In this document: positions 23,745-32,143 of the stretch, piece after piece
Position numbering within the stretch: the first letter of the stretch is position 1
Layout: each line of letters begins with the position of its first letter
Assembly: GCA_021371995.1 (NCBI GenBank)
Contig: JAJFVA010000009.1
Span: 1 to 32,143 of the forward strand
Length of the DNA stretch: 32,143 nt
Origin: Methanoregulaceae archaeon
GTDB lineage: Archaea; Halobacteriota; Methanomicrobia; Methanomicrobiales; Methanospirillaceae
Direction of reading: 5' to 3'
The notes under the pieces: model-generated
Databases searched by the model: none
What the model was told of the DNA's origin: nothing
The model's input: only the letters and a program-made list of their open reading frames with translations
Position numbers and translations under genes: made by a program

Positions 23745-24790
23745 GAATCATTACATACGGGGTGTATATCCCCCGGTACCGGATAAAGGTGGAAGAGATC
23801 ACCAGGGTCTGGGGCGCAAATGCCGAGGATGTGACGGGCGGACTGGGTGTGTATTCAAAGTCTGTCCCGGACCTGGACGAAGATACGGCCACCATCGCAG
23901 TCGAGGCAGCAAGAAATGCCCTCCGCCGGAGAGACATTGATCCCTGCGAGATTGGCGCGGTATACGTGGGCTCAGAGTCCCATCCGTATGCAGTAAAACC
24001 GACGGCCTGCACGGTGGGGGAGGCGATCGGGGCTACCCCCTGCATGACCGCAGCCGATTACGAGTTTGCCTGCAAGGCAGGAACCGCTGCGATCCAGACC
24101 TGCATGGGGCTCGCAAAGAGCCGGATGATACGGTACGGGTTTGCCATCGGGTCGGATGTTGCACAGGGTGCGCCGAGCGATGCCCTCGAGTACACTGCGG
24201 CTGCAGGAGGCGCTGCCTTCCTGATCGGCTGCGAAGACCCGATAGCGATCATCCACCGGACCTGCTCGTTTACCACTGACACCCCTGATTTCTGGCGGCG
24301 GGAGGGGCAGGACTATCCCCGGCATGGCGGTCGGTTCACGGGAGAGCCCGGGTACTTCAGGCATATTGAAGGGGCGGTGCGGCTGATCTTTGACCAGTCA
24401 GGAAAGAGCCCGAAGGACTATGACTATGCGGTCTTCCACCAGCCCAATGCCAAGTTTCCCCAGCGGGTGGCAAAGATCCTCGGGTTCTCCCAGGACCAGA
24501 TCAGGCCTGGTCTCGTGGTGCCCCGCCTTGGAAACACGTATTCCGGCTCTTCCATGATAGGGCTTGCCGCAACGCTCGATATCGCAAAAGCCGGGGACCG
24601 TATCTTTGTCGCTTCGTTCGGTTCGGGGGCAGGGAGCGATGCGTTTGATATCGAGGTCACTGATGAAATCGAGGGCCGTTCGTTCCGGCGGGACGCGGCC
24701 CCGGGAGTCGAGCGGCTTCTCGCTGACCCGATCTATATCGATTATGCACGGTACGCCAGACACAAGGGAAAAATCGTGATGCAGAAATGA
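23738..24790 (+). CDS. Hydroxymethylglutaryl-CoA synthase
   Basis: The 350-residue enzyme has the archaeal HMG-CoA synthase pattern: [14 protein letters not shown] at the N terminus, the nucleophile C112 in [10 protein letters not shown]234 in [10 protein letters not shown], and [16 protein letters not shown]. It condenses acetyl-CoA with acetoacetyl-CoA for isoprenoid lipid synthesis. In archaea it forms a complex with thiolase and a DUF35 protein that holds the intermediate in a shared CoA site; the same three genes are adjacent here. It overlaps both the regulator (7 bases) and thiolase (4 bases). Confidence 0.94.
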   Translation: MVGIITYGVYIPRYRIKVEEITRVWGANAEDVTGGLGVYSKSVPDLDEDTATIAVEAARNALRRRDIDPCEIGAVYVGSESHPYAVKPTACTVGEAIGATPCMTAADYEFACKAGTAAIQTCMGLAKSRMIRYGFAIGSDVAQGAPSDALEYTAAAGGAAFLIGCEDPIAIIHRTCSFTTDTPDFWRREGQDYPRHGGRFTGEPGYFRHIEGAVRLIFDQSGKSPKDYDYAVFHQPNAKFPQRVAKILGFSQDQIRPGLVVPRLGNTYSGSSMIGLAATLDIAKAGDRIFVASFGSGAGSDAFDIEVTDEIEGRSFRRDAAPGVERLLADPIYIDYARYARHKGKIVMQK

Positions 24791-25950
24791 GAGAGGTAGC
24801 AGTAATAGGGGCCGGATGTACCACCTTCGGGGAGAAATGGGACACCTCGTTCCGGAATCTCTTTGTCGAGGCCGGCGCGCTTGCACTCGAGGATGCCGGG
24901 GTTTCCGGTGAACAGATCGATGCTATGTACGTGGGGAACATGAGTGCGGGACGCTTCATCGAGCAGGAGCATATCGGCGCACTGATCGCCGACTATGCCG
25001 GCCTCGCATCACACCATGTCCCGGCCACGCGGGTCGAGGCGGCATGCGCCTCAGGGGGGCTCTCGTTCCGGCAGGCAGTGATCGCAGTGGCATCAGGGCT
25101 TGAGGATATCGTGGTAGCTGCCGGAGTCGAGAAGATGACAGACGTTGGGACCGGGGCAAGTGTGGACGCACTCGCCGGTGCAGCTGACCGGGAATGGGAA
25201 GGATTTGCGGGTGCGACATTCCCGGGCCTCTATGCCATGATTGCGCAGGATTACATGCACCGATACCCCCTCACCCGCGAGCAGCTCGGGCTTGTTGCGG
25301 TCAAGAACCATTATAACGGGGCAAGGAATCCCATCGCCCAGTTCCAGCAGGAGATCAGCCTTGATACGGTCCTGAAATCTTCGCTCGTCGCAGATCCGCT
25401 CCGTCTCTTTGACTGCTCCCCCATCACTGACGGAGCTGCAGCGGTCGTGGTTGCACCGCTCGAGCGTGCCCGGGAGTTTACGGATGCTCCTGTCAGGGTG
25501 CTTGCAAGCGCCCAGGCAAGTGATACGATCACCCTCCACGACAGGCGTGACATCAGCACCCTGGATGCAACGGTTGCTGCCGGAAGGCGTGCATTCCGGA
25601 TGGCCGGGCTTTCTACATCGGATATCGATATGGTCGAGGTGCACGACTGCTTCACCATCGCCGAGATCTGCGCAATTGAAGACCTCGGGTTCTGCAGGAA
25701 AGGGGAGGCCGGCAGGTTTACCGAAGAAGGGATTACCGCCCTCAACGGCGATCTCCCGGTCAATACGAGCGGAGGACTGAAAGCATGCGGGCACCCTGTC
25801 GGTGCGACCGGGATCAAGCAGGTCTACGAGATCACAAAACAGCTCCGGGGCGAGGCCGGGAGACGGCAGATTTCGGGCGCAGAGATCGGTATGACCCACA
25901 ATGTCGGCGGCACAGGGGCCACGGTCGCTGTGCATATCCTCGGGGTGTGA
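24787..25950 (+). CDS. Acetoacetyl-CoA thiolase (archaeal type)
   Basis: The 387-residue thiolase has nucleophile C87 in [11 protein letters not shown]286 in [11 protein letters not shown], and C334-G-H336-P in [11 protein letters not shown]. It makes acetoacetyl-CoA from two acetyl-CoA molecules and passes it to HMG-CoA synthase. The sequence is of the SCP2/archaeal type, not the bacterial AtoB type. It overlaps HMG-CoA synthase by 4 bases and is 3 bases from the DUF35 gene, matching the known complex. Confidence 0.93.
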   Translation: MREVAVIGAGCTTFGEKWDTSFRNLFVEAGALALEDAGVSGEQIDAMYVGNMSAGRFIEQEHIGALIADYAGLASHHVPATRVEAACASGGLSFRQAVIAVASGLEDIVVAAGVEKMTDVGTGASVDALAGAADREWEGFAGATFPGLYAMIAQDYMHRYPLTREQLGLVAVKNHYNGARNPIAQFQQEISLDTVLKSSLVADPLRLFDCSPITDGAAAVVVAPLERAREFTDAPVRVLASAQASDTITLHDRRDISTLDATVAAGRRAFRMAGLSTSDIDMVEVHDCFTIAEICAIEDLGFCRKGEAGRFTEEGITALNGDLPVNTSGGLKACGHPVGATGIKQVYEITKQLRGEAGRRQISGAEIGMTHNVGGTGATVAVHILGV

Positions 25951-25953
25951 GCC

Positions 25954-26346
25954 ATGTCGGTCGCACGGTTCTGGAGAAAGATACCCCAGCGCTACAACCT
26001 GATCGGGACACGCTGCACCAGCTGCGGGAGGTATTTCTTCCCGCCGCGTTCCTTCTGCCCGGACTGCCGCAGGGCCGGGAAGATCGTTGATCACAAGTTT
26101 GCAGGAAACGGAAAAATTATCACGTTCACGGTGATCCGGACGGCAAGCGAGCAGTTTGAGCAGCTCACCCCGTACGTGTTCGCCATCATTGAGCTGGACG
26201 AGGGGCCGCGGACTTCGGGGCAGATCGTCTGCGCCCCCGAGGAAGCCCGGATCGGGATGAGGGTGAAGCCGGTCTTCAGGCGGATCGGTGCAGACGGTGA
26301 GAGTGGTGTCATCTACTACGGGACCAAGTACGCTCCCGCAGAGTGA
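25954..26346 (+). CDS. DUF35 OB-fold/zinc-ribbon bridging protein of the thiolase/HMG-CoA synthase complex
   Basis: The 130-residue protein has an N-terminal zinc ribbon (C21-TSC24 and CPDC at about 35-38) followed by an OB fold (about 50-125; GKIITFTVIRTAS, YVFAIIELDEGPR). Proteins of this family bridge thiolase and HMG-CoA synthase in archaea and form part of the CoA channel. Position and spacing (3 bases after thiolase) support that role here. Poly-T runs follow the stop codon. Confidence 0.93.
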   Translation: MSVARFWRKIPQRYNLIGTRCTSCGRYFFPPRSFCPDCRRAGKIVDHKFAGNGKIITFTVIRTASEQFEQLTPYVFAIIELDEGPRTSGQIVCAPEEARIGMRVKPVFRRIGADGESGVIYYGTKYAPAE

Positions 26347-26365
26347 CCTTTTTTTCTCTTTACCG
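26347..26365 (+). terminator. Oligo-T terminator after the mevalonate operon
   Basis: A T-rich tract with seven consecutive T residues begins just after the DUF35 stop codon and fits an archaeal oligo-T terminator. The gap to the convergent trm5 stop at 26464 shows no other gene. Confidence 0.5.
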
Positions 26366-26463
26366 GAACGATCTTTTTGGCAATGGTCATCCTGTTCCAA
26401 TCCAATCCTGTTTTCTTAAATGTTTCACATCCTGGTGATTGACTATAGGTGGATCCGGTACAT

Positions 26464-27378
26464 TCAGGATTTTTTCCGTATGTCATATACCGCATGCCAT
26501 CTGTCCGGGGAGTAGGAACGGACATAGCGTTCGGTGACTTCTGCGACCGGATACTTCAGGATTTCCGTCATCGCTTCCCCCTCTGCAGACTGGAGCACGT
26601 AACAGTGGATCGTCCCCCCGGGAGTACAAAGACGGAATGCCTGGGGCAGGAACGGCAGCGCCCCTGTCGGGTGGTTCATGATCACCCGGTCAAAGGTCCA
26701 GGGCACCATATGAGGGAGACTTGTGGCGTCAGCAAGGATCGGGAGGACGTTTTCTGCATGGTTCATCCGTATGTTCCTGACCATGAGACGGACTGCCCCG
26801 GGGTTGATGTCGACTGCAAGGACCCGATCCGCCTTTTTTCCGAGCGTGACCGCAAAAGGACCAACCCCGGCGAACATATCGAGAACCTGCCCGCCCTCCT
26901 TCTGCATGGTGGCGATCCGCTGCCTCTCTGTCGCGAGTCGGGCCGAGAAGTATGCTTCTGAAAGGTCGATCTCGAACCGGTGCCCGTATTCTTGGCAGAG
27001 GGTCTTTGTAACCGGTATTCCGGCCAGCACCTCAAAGCGCCGTGTACGGAAGTTCCCTTCCACGTCGCTCAACGGGAAGAGTACGGTATGAAGCGAGGGT
27101 CTGAGAGAGAGGAGTTGCTCTGCAGCGGCAGGATCCCGTTCAAGCATGATCGCGATCCCCCCGATGAGTTCGTGACGCGGCAGGTCCGGGAGCGGATCCC
27201 GCGTTTCAAACAATGCCCGCTCTGCCCCTTCAATCCCGGATATGACCGGCAAAATCAGGAACTCCCCTTCAATACGGGGTTTCCTCTGGCGGTCGAGGAT
27301 TCCTTCCCGGATGAGCTGCTGGCGCACCTCCTCCCCTCTGTTCCGCTTCACCCGCACTGCCCACTGTTCCTGCTCCAT
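26464..27378 (-). CDS. trm5: tRNA (guanine37-N1)-methyltransferase Trm5
   Basis: The 304-residue protein has a D1-type N-terminal region, a linker, and a class I SAM fold (about 160-290): VLDMFAGVGPFAVTLGKKADRVLAVDINPGAV, IMNHPTGALPFL and SYSPDRWHAVYDI. Trm5 methylates N1 of G37, preventing frameshifts, and in archaea also starts wyosine formation. The catalytic loop usually reads NLP; here it is NHP (IMNHPTGA), a conservative-looking but unusual change. A minus-strand AGATATACG box near 27417-27425 and GAGGGTGA before the ATG support the start at 27378. It lies between the HMG-CoA synthase operon and hmgA, on the opposite strand. Confidence 0.88.
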   Translation of the reverse strand: MEQEQWAVRVKRNRGEEVRQQLIREGILDRQRKPRIEGEFLILPVISGIEGAERALFETRDPLPDLPRHELIGGIAIMLERDPAAAEQLLSLRPSLHTVLFPLSDVEGNFRTRRFEVLAGIPVTKTLCQEYGHRFEIDLSEAYFSARLATERQRIATMQKEGGQVLDMFAGVGPFAVTLGKKADRVLAVDINPGAVRLMVRNIRMNHAENVLPILADATSLPHMVPWTFDRVIMNHPTGALPFLPQAFRLCTPGGTIHCYVLQSAEGEAMTEILKYPVAEVTERYVRSYSPDRWHAVYDIRKKS

Positions 27379-27425
27379 GGTTGCTCAGTCACCCTCATGT
27401 ATACCGGGAACGCACACGTATATCT

Positions 27426-28631
27426 ATGGAAGATTATCTCGAGAGGCTTAAAAGGGGGAGTCTGAAACTCTACGCGCTCGAGGAGGAACTCCCGGCCGAC
27501 GAGGCGGCCCGGGTGCGTCGGGTTTTTATTGAGCGCGAGACGGGTGTCGCGCTTCCGGCAATCGGCGCATATACCATCCCGGTCGACCGCGTGGCAAAGA
27601 AGAACTGCGAGAACCTGATCGGGGCGGTCCAGGTCCCTGTTGGCGTTGCAGGACCCCTCGCTGTCCATGGAGAGTATGCAGAGGGTTCGTTCTTCCTTCC
27701 CCTCGCAACAACAGAGGGTGCGCTCATCGCATCGGTCAACCGGGGGTGCAGTGCAATCATGCGGGCGGGGGGGGCAGAGGTCCGTCTCTTCCGGGACGGT
27801 ATGACCCGGGCCCCGGTCTTTGCTGCAAGGGACGTGATCCATGCACGCGGGATTGTGGATTATGTGAATTCACACCATGATGAGATCACTGCCGCCGCAG
27901 AGAGCACGACCTCGCATGGGAAACTGACCGGGATCACCACCCTGGTTGCAGGTACGAGCGTCTTTGTCCGCCTCGAGTTTGACACCAAGGACGCCATGGG
28001 AATGAACATGGTGACGATCGCGAGCGCCAGGGCAGCGGAACTGATCGCCTCCGCGACCGGTGCCCGGCTGATTGCGCTCTCAGGCAACGTCTGCACCGAC
28101 AAAAAACCTGCCGCAATCAATATGGTGATGGGGAGGGGCAGGACGGTTGCAGCGGGCGTGAATCTCCCCGATGCTCTTGTTCGCGAGGTGTTCAAGACCG
28201 ATGCAGCGACTCTTGCTGAGGTGAATATGCGGAAGAACCTGGTAGGATCGGCAAGGGCGGGCTCGTTTGGATTCAATGCCCATGCCGCAAACATCATCGC
28301 TGCCATCTTCATCGCCTGCGGGCAGGATCCTGCCCACGTGGTCGAAGGAAGCCTTGCAGTAACAACGGTGGATCCCGTTGAGGGCGGCATCTATGTCTCG
28401 GTAACGCTCCCGTCACTCCCGGCCGGCACTGTCGGAGGAGGGACGGGGATCGCTACCCAGCAGGAATGCCTGCGGATGCTCGGTGTTGCGGGCGGGGGTG
28501 ATCCACCCGGGTCGCATGCACGGAAATTTGCCGAGATTATCGCGGCGGGAGTCCTTGCCGGCGAACTCTCGCTTCTTGGGGCACTCGGCGCGCAGCACCT
28601 TGCAAGGGCCCACCAGAAGCTCGGCCGCTAA
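27426..28631 (+). CDS. hmgA: HMG-CoA reductase (NADPH), class I
   Basis: The 401-residue enzyme has the class I catalytic set: E62 in ENLIGAVQVPVGVAGP, K226-K227 in DKKPAAIN, D301 in GQDPAHVVE, and H364 in GSHARKFAEIIAAGVLAGELSLLGAL, with the cofactor motif DAMGMN. It makes mevalonate, the committed step to archaeal lipids. I start it at 27426 (MEDYLERLK) because similarity begins there and the upstream in-frame part is promoter-like. A GTATAC-containing box (27399-27404) about 25 bases before points to a leaderless message. The stop overlaps the convergent rimI stop by 4 bases. Confidence 0.95.
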   Translation: MEDYLERLKRGSLKLYALEEELPADEAARVRRVFIERETGVALPAIGAYTIPVDRVAKKNCENLIGAVQVPVGVAGPLAVHGEYAEGSFFLPLATTEGALIASVNRGCSAIMRAGGAEVRLFRDGMTRAPVFAARDVIHARGIVDYVNSHHDEITAAAESTTSHGKLTGITTLVAGTSVFVRLEFDTKDAMGMNMVTIASARAAELIASATGARLIALSGNVCTDKKPAAINMVMGRGRTVAAGVNLPDALVREVFKTDAATLAEVNMRKNLVGSARAGSFGFNAHAANIIAAIFIACGQDPAHVVEGSLAVTTVDPVEGGIYVSVTLPSLPAGTVGGGTGIATQQECLRMLGVAGGGDPPGSHARKFAEIIAAGVLAGELSLLGALGAQHLARAHQKLGR

Positions 28632-29089
28632 AACCGGAACCATTTCATCATGACAACGGCATCTTCACCGTTTGCGTAATAGCGGTCGATGTGAAAGACC
28701 TCGCGGTACCCGATCTTCCGGTAAAACTGCTGGGCCGCGTAATTGGAGAGCCGGACCTCGAGCTGGACTCCCGATGCAAGCTCGATGGCAAACTGGTGTT
28801 CCTCCCTCTGGACGAGTAACTTTCCCACCCCTTTTTTCCGGAACGATCCTGCGACAGCGAGGTTGCAGATATGCCCGTATATCTCCTCCCCGGTATCCTC
28901 AAGTCCGCCAGCGATGAAACCGATGACCAGTCCCCGGTATGTGGCGACAAAAAATGTTTTCTGGAAGTAGGTGAGGGTGTCAGCAAGGATACCGGCACTC
29001 CAGGGGTCCGGGAAGGAGACCGCCTCGATGTCTGCAACAGCGGTGATATCCTCAGGCCTCGCCCGGCGTATTATGATCTCGTCGCCCAT
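28628..29089 (-). CDS. rimI: Ribosomal-protein/N-terminal acetyltransferase (RimI/Ard1-like GNAT)
   Basis: The 153-residue GNAT protein opens IIIRRARPEDITAVADIEAVSFPDPWS. The acetyl-CoA binding loop is present (ICNLAVAGSFRKKGVGKLLV at about 72-91), as is the LEVRLSNYAAQQFYRKIGY segment. It is of the archaeal RimI/Ard1 kind, which acetylates protein N termini including S18. Substrate choice is not visible in the sequence. The gene ends within the hmgA stop codon. A shared AT-rich box (29120-29126) may drive this gene and the divergent DUF1015 gene. Confidence 0.88.
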   Translation of the reverse strand: MGDEIIIRRARPEDITAVADIEAVSFPDPWSAGILADTLTYFQKTFFVATYRGLVIGFIAGGLEDTGEEIYGHICNLAVAGSFRKKGVGKLLVQREEHQFAIELASGVQLEVRLSNYAAQQFYRKIGYREVFHIDRYYANGEDAVVMMKWFRF

Positions 29090-29119
29090 TTGCGGTTGTA
29101 CTGTTTGGTGTCACTGGAA

Positions 29120-29126
29120 TAATATA
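29120..29126. promoter_or_regulatory. AT-rich box between rimI and DUF1015, possible shared TATA element
   Basis: TAATATA is about 34 bases from the rimI ATG and about 42 from the DUF1015 ATG. It is the only TATA-like sequence in the 75-base divergent gap. Confidence 0.35.
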
Positions 29127-29164
29127 GTGTCAGAGGAAATGAGTAAAGAGAGCCTGGTATTTTC

Positions 29165-30412
29165 ATGGTGAGGATCTTCCGATTTGCTGCAGTCCGGCCG
29201 GGCCGGGCCGCTGCCCCGCAGGTGGCTGCGGTGCCCTACGACGTGGTGACTGCCGGCGAGGCAGGGGCCGTTATCAGGGATAACCCGATGAGTTTTTTAC
29301 GTATCAGCCGGCCGGATGCCGAGCTCCCCGATATCCCTCCGACTGATTCCCGCGTGTATTCCCATGCACGGGAACGGTTTGGCGCTCTCCAGTCATCAGG
29401 AGTGTTCGCACGCGATGCAGTTCCCGGCATGTACGTCTACCGGGTTATTGCACCGGCCGGAACCTTTACCGGGCTCTGCTGCTGCCTCCATGTCGACGAT
29501 TACGAGTCAGGAGTTATCCGGAGGCATGAACAGACGCGGTATGACAAGGAAGAGGACCGGACCCGGCATATCGATACCGTGAATGCCCACACCGGGCCCG
29601 TCGTACTGATCTACCGGGATTCTGATGATCTCTCCCGTCATATCGCCTCGCTTGCATCAGGATCGCCCGATGCTGAGGTCCGCTGGCAGGATGGATCCCT
29701 CCACCAGGTCTTCCGGATTTCCGATCCCGGGATACTCTCCCGTCTTGAAAGGGAGTTTTCATCGGTCGGCCGGCTGTACATTGCGGATGGACACCACCGG
29801 GCAAAATCCGCGGTCAACGTGGCAAAACGGCGCAGGGCTGCAGGGGGGGAGATCGGAGAGGCGGACCGGTTCATGGGAGTGCTCTTTGCCGATTCAGGGG
29901 TCCGGATCCATGGCTACAGCAGACTTGTCAGGGACCTTGGCGGGCGCACGGCCGGTGAGTTCATGCAGGAGATGTCCCTCTCATGCTCAGTCATTCCATA
30001 CGGGGAGGTGAATGACCGATCGTACCAGATCCAGCCCCGGTCCGATAGCCCCCATATCTTCCACATGTACCTTGACGGGGCCTGGTACGAATGTACCCTG
30101 CCTGACACAGCATCGTCAGACCTGATCGGTTCCCTTGATGTATCGCTGCTCCAGCAGCAGATTCTTGAGCGGATCCTTGGCATCAGCGATCCCAGGGGCG
30201 ATGCACGGCTCCAGTACCTGGGCGGTGCGCGGCCAATCGCTGATCTCATGACGATGGTGGACAGGGGGGATTATGCGGTAGCGTTCTCAATGCAGCCGGT
30301 ACTGGTTGAGACCGTGCTCTCCATTGCAGATGCCGATGGGATCATGCCCCCGAAATCAACGTGGTTCGAACCAAAGCTCCTCTCCGGGCTTGTGGTCCAT
30401 TCTCTTTCCTGA
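29165..30412 (+). CDS. DUF1015-family protein of unknown function
   Basis: A 415-residue cytosolic protein of the DUF1015 family, with its typical segments: RPGRAAAPQVAAVPYDVV at the start, HEQTRYDKEEDRTRHIDTVNAHTGPVVLIY, LYIADGHHRAKSA (about 213-225) and the end-piece MPPKSTWFEPKLLSGLV. The histidine-rich IADGHHR and RRHEQT motifs look like an active or metal site, but no reaction is established to my knowledge. Family members are often near serine-pathway genes in other genomes. Here the next gene is hisG, in the same direction, with a 64-base gap. Confidence 0.85.
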   Translation: MVRIFRFAAVRPGRAAAPQVAAVPYDVVTAGEAGAVIRDNPMSFLRISRPDAELPDIPPTDSRVYSHARERFGALQSSGVFARDAVPGMYVYRVIAPAGTFTGLCCCLHVDDYESGVIRRHEQTRYDKEEDRTRHIDTVNAHTGPVVLIYRDSDDLSRHIASLASGSPDAEVRWQDGSLHQVFRISDPGILSRLEREFSSVGRLYIADGHHRAKSAVNVAKRRRAAGGEIGEADRFMGVLFADSGVRIHGYSRLVRDLGGRTAGEFMQEMSLSCSVIPYGEVNDRSYQIQPRSDSPHIFHMYLDGAWYECTLPDTASSDLIGSLDVSLLQQQILERILGISDPRGDARLQYLGGARPIADLMTMVDRGDYAVAFSMQPVLVETVLSIADADGIMPPKSTWFEPKLLSGLVVHSLS

Positions 30413-30476
30413 ACCTTCTTTTAGTATCCGGGATGACACCCTGTATCCTCACCATCAGGGATGTTTTTTTCCTGTA

Positions 30477-31367
30477 ATGCCCAAACACTATGCCATGATC
30501 AGCATTGCGCTCCCAAAGGGCAGCCTTGAAGCCCAGACCCTGCAGCTGTTCAAGGAAGCAGACCTTGAAGTGAAACGGGGTGACCGCGACTATAACCCCG
30601 TCATCCATGATCACCGGATAGGCAAGGTGAAGATCCTTCGCCCGCAGGAGATCCCGAAATACGTTGAGATGGGGTATTTTGATGTGGGAATCTCGGGCCT
30701 TGACTGGGTGAAGGAAACCGGCGCAAGGGTGCGGGAAGTCTCTCCGCTCTCGTATTCCAAGACGGGCGAAGGGAATGTGAAGATCGTGGTGGCGGTCCAC
30801 CGCGACGAGCCGATCGATGATGTGAGGAAAATCAGGCCAAACAGCCGGGTGACGACCGAGTATCCGGAGCTCACAAAGGAGTATTTCGGCCGGCTCGGGA
30901 TTCCCGTCCAGCTCTTCCATTCGTTTGGTGCATCGGAGGCAAAAGTCCCGGATCTGATGGATGTCGTGGTGGATCTTACGGAGACCGGGACCACGCTCCG
31001 GCGAAACGGGCTTAAAATCATCGGGCAGATCATGGAGTCCTATACCGTGATTATTGCCAACCGGGAGAGTTTCGAGGACGTGGCAAAACGGCGCGCAATC
31101 GAGGAGATTGTTACACTGCTCCTGGGAGTGATCGATGCCCGCCATCAGGTGCTTCTCTCCATGAATGTCCCGGAAGATGCCATGGAGCGGGTCGTTTCTG
31201 CCCTCCCTGCACTCAAGACACCCACCGTGAGCCGGCTCCACGGGGTGGATTACTACAGCATCCAGACGGTCGTCCAGAAGGGCCAGGTCAATACCCTCAT
31301 CCCGAGTCTCAAGGCGGCAGGGGCACAGGACATCCTTGAGATCCCGATAGCAAAGATAATCCGTTAA
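30477..31367 (+). CDS. hisG: ATP phosphoribosyltransferase, long form (HisG)
   Basis: The 296-residue enzyme is the long HisG form. ISIALPKGSLEAQTLQLF, GYFDVGISGLDWV and the phosphoribosyl-binding DVVVDLTETGTTLRRNGL (about 162-179) are present, followed by a C-terminal regulatory domain (about 220-296; RLHGVDYYSIQTVVQKGQVNTLIPSLKAAGAQDILEIPI). It starts histidine synthesis from PRPP and ATP and is usually inhibited by histidine through that domain. I start at 30477; a second ATG at 30495 is closer to the family core. No Shine-Dalgarno is visible. Runs of T flank the gene on both sides. Confidence 0.95.
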   Translation: MPKHYAMISIALPKGSLEAQTLQLFKEADLEVKRGDRDYNPVIHDHRIGKVKILRPQEIPKYVEMGYFDVGISGLDWVKETGARVREVSPLSYSKTGEGNVKIVVAVHRDEPIDDVRKIRPNSRVTTEYPELTKEYFGRLGIPVQLFHSFGASEAKVPDLMDVVVDLTETGTTLRRNGLKIIGQIMESYTVIIANRESFEDVAKRRAIEEIVTLLLGVIDARHQVLLSMNVPEDAMERVVSALPALKTPTVSRLHGVDYYSIQTVVQKGQVNTLIPSLKAAGAQDILEIPIAKIIR

Positions 31368-31669
31368 TTTTTCTTTTTGCGCGTGAATAAACGATATTTT
31401 TTTTCTGGCACATTATAACCGTTCGATCAGCATACCAGACATCCTGTACTATTATTTTCCTGAACGGAGCAAAAATAATAAATAGAACGAGGCCCGATTC
31501 CCTTCTATAGCCACCGGAGGGAGAATACCGGTTGCACCAGAACAGGAGCCCGGGGGAGATTGCGTATGAACTGGCGGCCCTCCCCCGCGCTCCGTCCCTT
31601 TTTTTTCTGAAATTTGATCAATCCGATACACTGCCCGATGTATATTACCCGGAATCCGGTGAGGCACCC
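31368..31669 (+). promoter_or_regulatory. Leader region of the RNase H-like gene, with open in-frame extension
   Basis: This gap begins with T-rich sequence after hisG. An AAAATAATAAATA box at about 31470-31483 is a good TATA element, and GGAGG follows at 31516-31520. From 31532 a TTG opens a frame that runs without stop into the RNase H gene, so translation may begin here and add 46 residues. The alternative is a long untranslated leader ending in GGTGAGG just before the ATG at 31670. Confidence 0.45.
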
Positions 31670-32143
31670 ATGTATGAGAGGATCGATATTATTGTGGACG
31701 GAAGCGGGGACGGCCATTCGGTCGCCCTGTTCCCGGACGAGGAGGTCTTTTTCTCCTATGAACGGGGAGCATCGAACAACGAGGCTGAGTTCAACGCGGT
31801 CATCCTGGCACTCGAGCACCTGCCCGAACATGCCCATGCCCGTATCCGGACCGACAGCCAGGTCGTGGTCTGGCACCTCTCCGATGACGAGAAGTCGCGT
31901 CACCCCACGTTTCTCAAAAAGAGGCTTCTCATAAAGGACCTGATCGTCACAAAGAACCTCCGCGTGGACATCCAGTGGATCCCCCGGAAGCAGAACAATG
32001 CCGACCGGTTCCTGAAGCACTATATCGCAAGCCTCTGCGGCGCAGGGGGAAACGAGCCGCTTTACCGGCGCGTGCGCCGCCTTGAGAGCGAGAATTCGCA
32101 GCTCCGGGCCCGGCTGAAGCGGGCGATGAAGATGCTCGAACGC
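31670..32143 (+). CDS. RNase H-fold protein with C-terminal coiled coil, 3' end cut off by window edge
   Basis: The 158 visible residues form an RNase HI-type domain: D10 in IDIIVDGSG, E40 in NNEAEFNAVILALE, D62 in IRTDSQ, and D112 in QNNADRF, matching the four acidic residues of RNase H. After about residue 130 a heptad-like stretch (LYRRVRRLESENSQLRARLKRAMKMLER) is probably a coiled coil, which makes it longer than plain RNase HI. It would remove RNA from RNA-DNA hybrids. GGTGAGG lies five bases before the ATG at 31670. A TTG at 31532 with GGAGG upstream is an alternative start. Confidence 0.78.
   Translation, partial: MYERIDIIVDGSGDGHSVALFPDEEVFFSYERGASNNEAEFNAVILALEHLPEHAHARIRTDSQVVVWHLSDDEKSRHPTFLKKRLLIKDLIVTKNLRVDIQWIPRKQNNADRFLKHYIASLCGAGGNEPLYRRVRRLESENSQLRARLKRAMKMLER

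Noticed and set aside
25093-26400. Long minus-strand open frame of 435 codons
   Set aside because: It is antisense to thiolase and DUF35, whose motifs are complete. High GC content keeps the opposite frame open.
1-32143. tRNA, rRNA, CRISPR array, insertion sequence or replication origin
   Set aside because: I found no cloverleaf-like gene in the gaps, no regularly spaced repeats, no transposase and no origin-type repeat cluster.

Overview
The window looks like a chromosomal segment of a GC-rich methanogenic archaeon of the order Methanomicrobiales, most likely Methanoregula or a relative. This is inferred from gene content: a four-subunit pyruvate synthase, a thermosome, a replication protein A with its associated protein, TiaS, deoxyhypusine synthase, CTP-type riboflavin kinase with RibL-type FAD synthetase, and the archaeal mevalonate enzymes. 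Many genes have a TATA-like box 25-35 bases before the start codon and no Shine-Dalgarno sequence, as in archaeal leaderless transcripts. I see no rRNA, tRNA, CRISPR array or insertion sequence.

Layout. Bases 1-2258 (minus strand) hold a three-gene unit: a dihydropteroate-synthase-like protein, a JAMM metalloprotease and FAD synthetase RibL (cut by the window edge). A RelE-type toxin-antitoxin pair follows at 2346-2840. On the plus strand come a PHP phosphoesterase overlapping truA (2948-4404), a cysteine-cluster protein (4581-5039) and the pyruvate synthase operon in the order porB-porA-porC-porD (5116-7865), closed by a perfect hairpin shared with a convergent zinc-ribbon gene. The thermosome and an archaeal HTH regulator (minus) fill 8444-11074. 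tiaS (plus) then meets, stop codon to stop codon, a 1,051-residue type IIG restriction-modification-like protein (12367-15522, minus). That protein seems to have lost both catalytic signatures and is the most unusual gene here.

From 15583 the plus strand carries deoxyhypusine synthase and pyrF (overlapping), then a stand-alone glycyl-radical/zinc domain of the anaerobic ribonucleotide reductase type overlapping cbiZ (cobinamide salvage). A DUF1858 mini-protein, RPA, the RPA-associated protein and a 53-residue basic mini-protein follow. A ferredoxin and the riboflavin genes ribB-ribK run on the minus strand; the 479 bases between ferredoxin and ribB have no recognisable gene but contain nested hairpins. 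A divergent XRE-type regulator overlaps the HMG-CoA synthase, thiolase and DUF35 genes, whose products form one channelling complex in archaea. trm5 separates these from HMG-CoA reductase. rimI, a DUF1015 protein, hisG and an RNase H-fold protein (cut by the window edge) finish the window.

The genes mostly serve core metabolism: C2 assimilation through pyruvate synthase, isoprenoid lipid precursors, flavin synthesis, pyrimidine and histidine synthesis, and tRNA or translation-factor modification. The accessory elements are the toxin-antitoxin pair and the degenerate restriction-modification protein. The best leads for new biology are that protein, the glycyl-radical/cbiZ pair, the gap at 21101-21579, and a possible operator before ribK.
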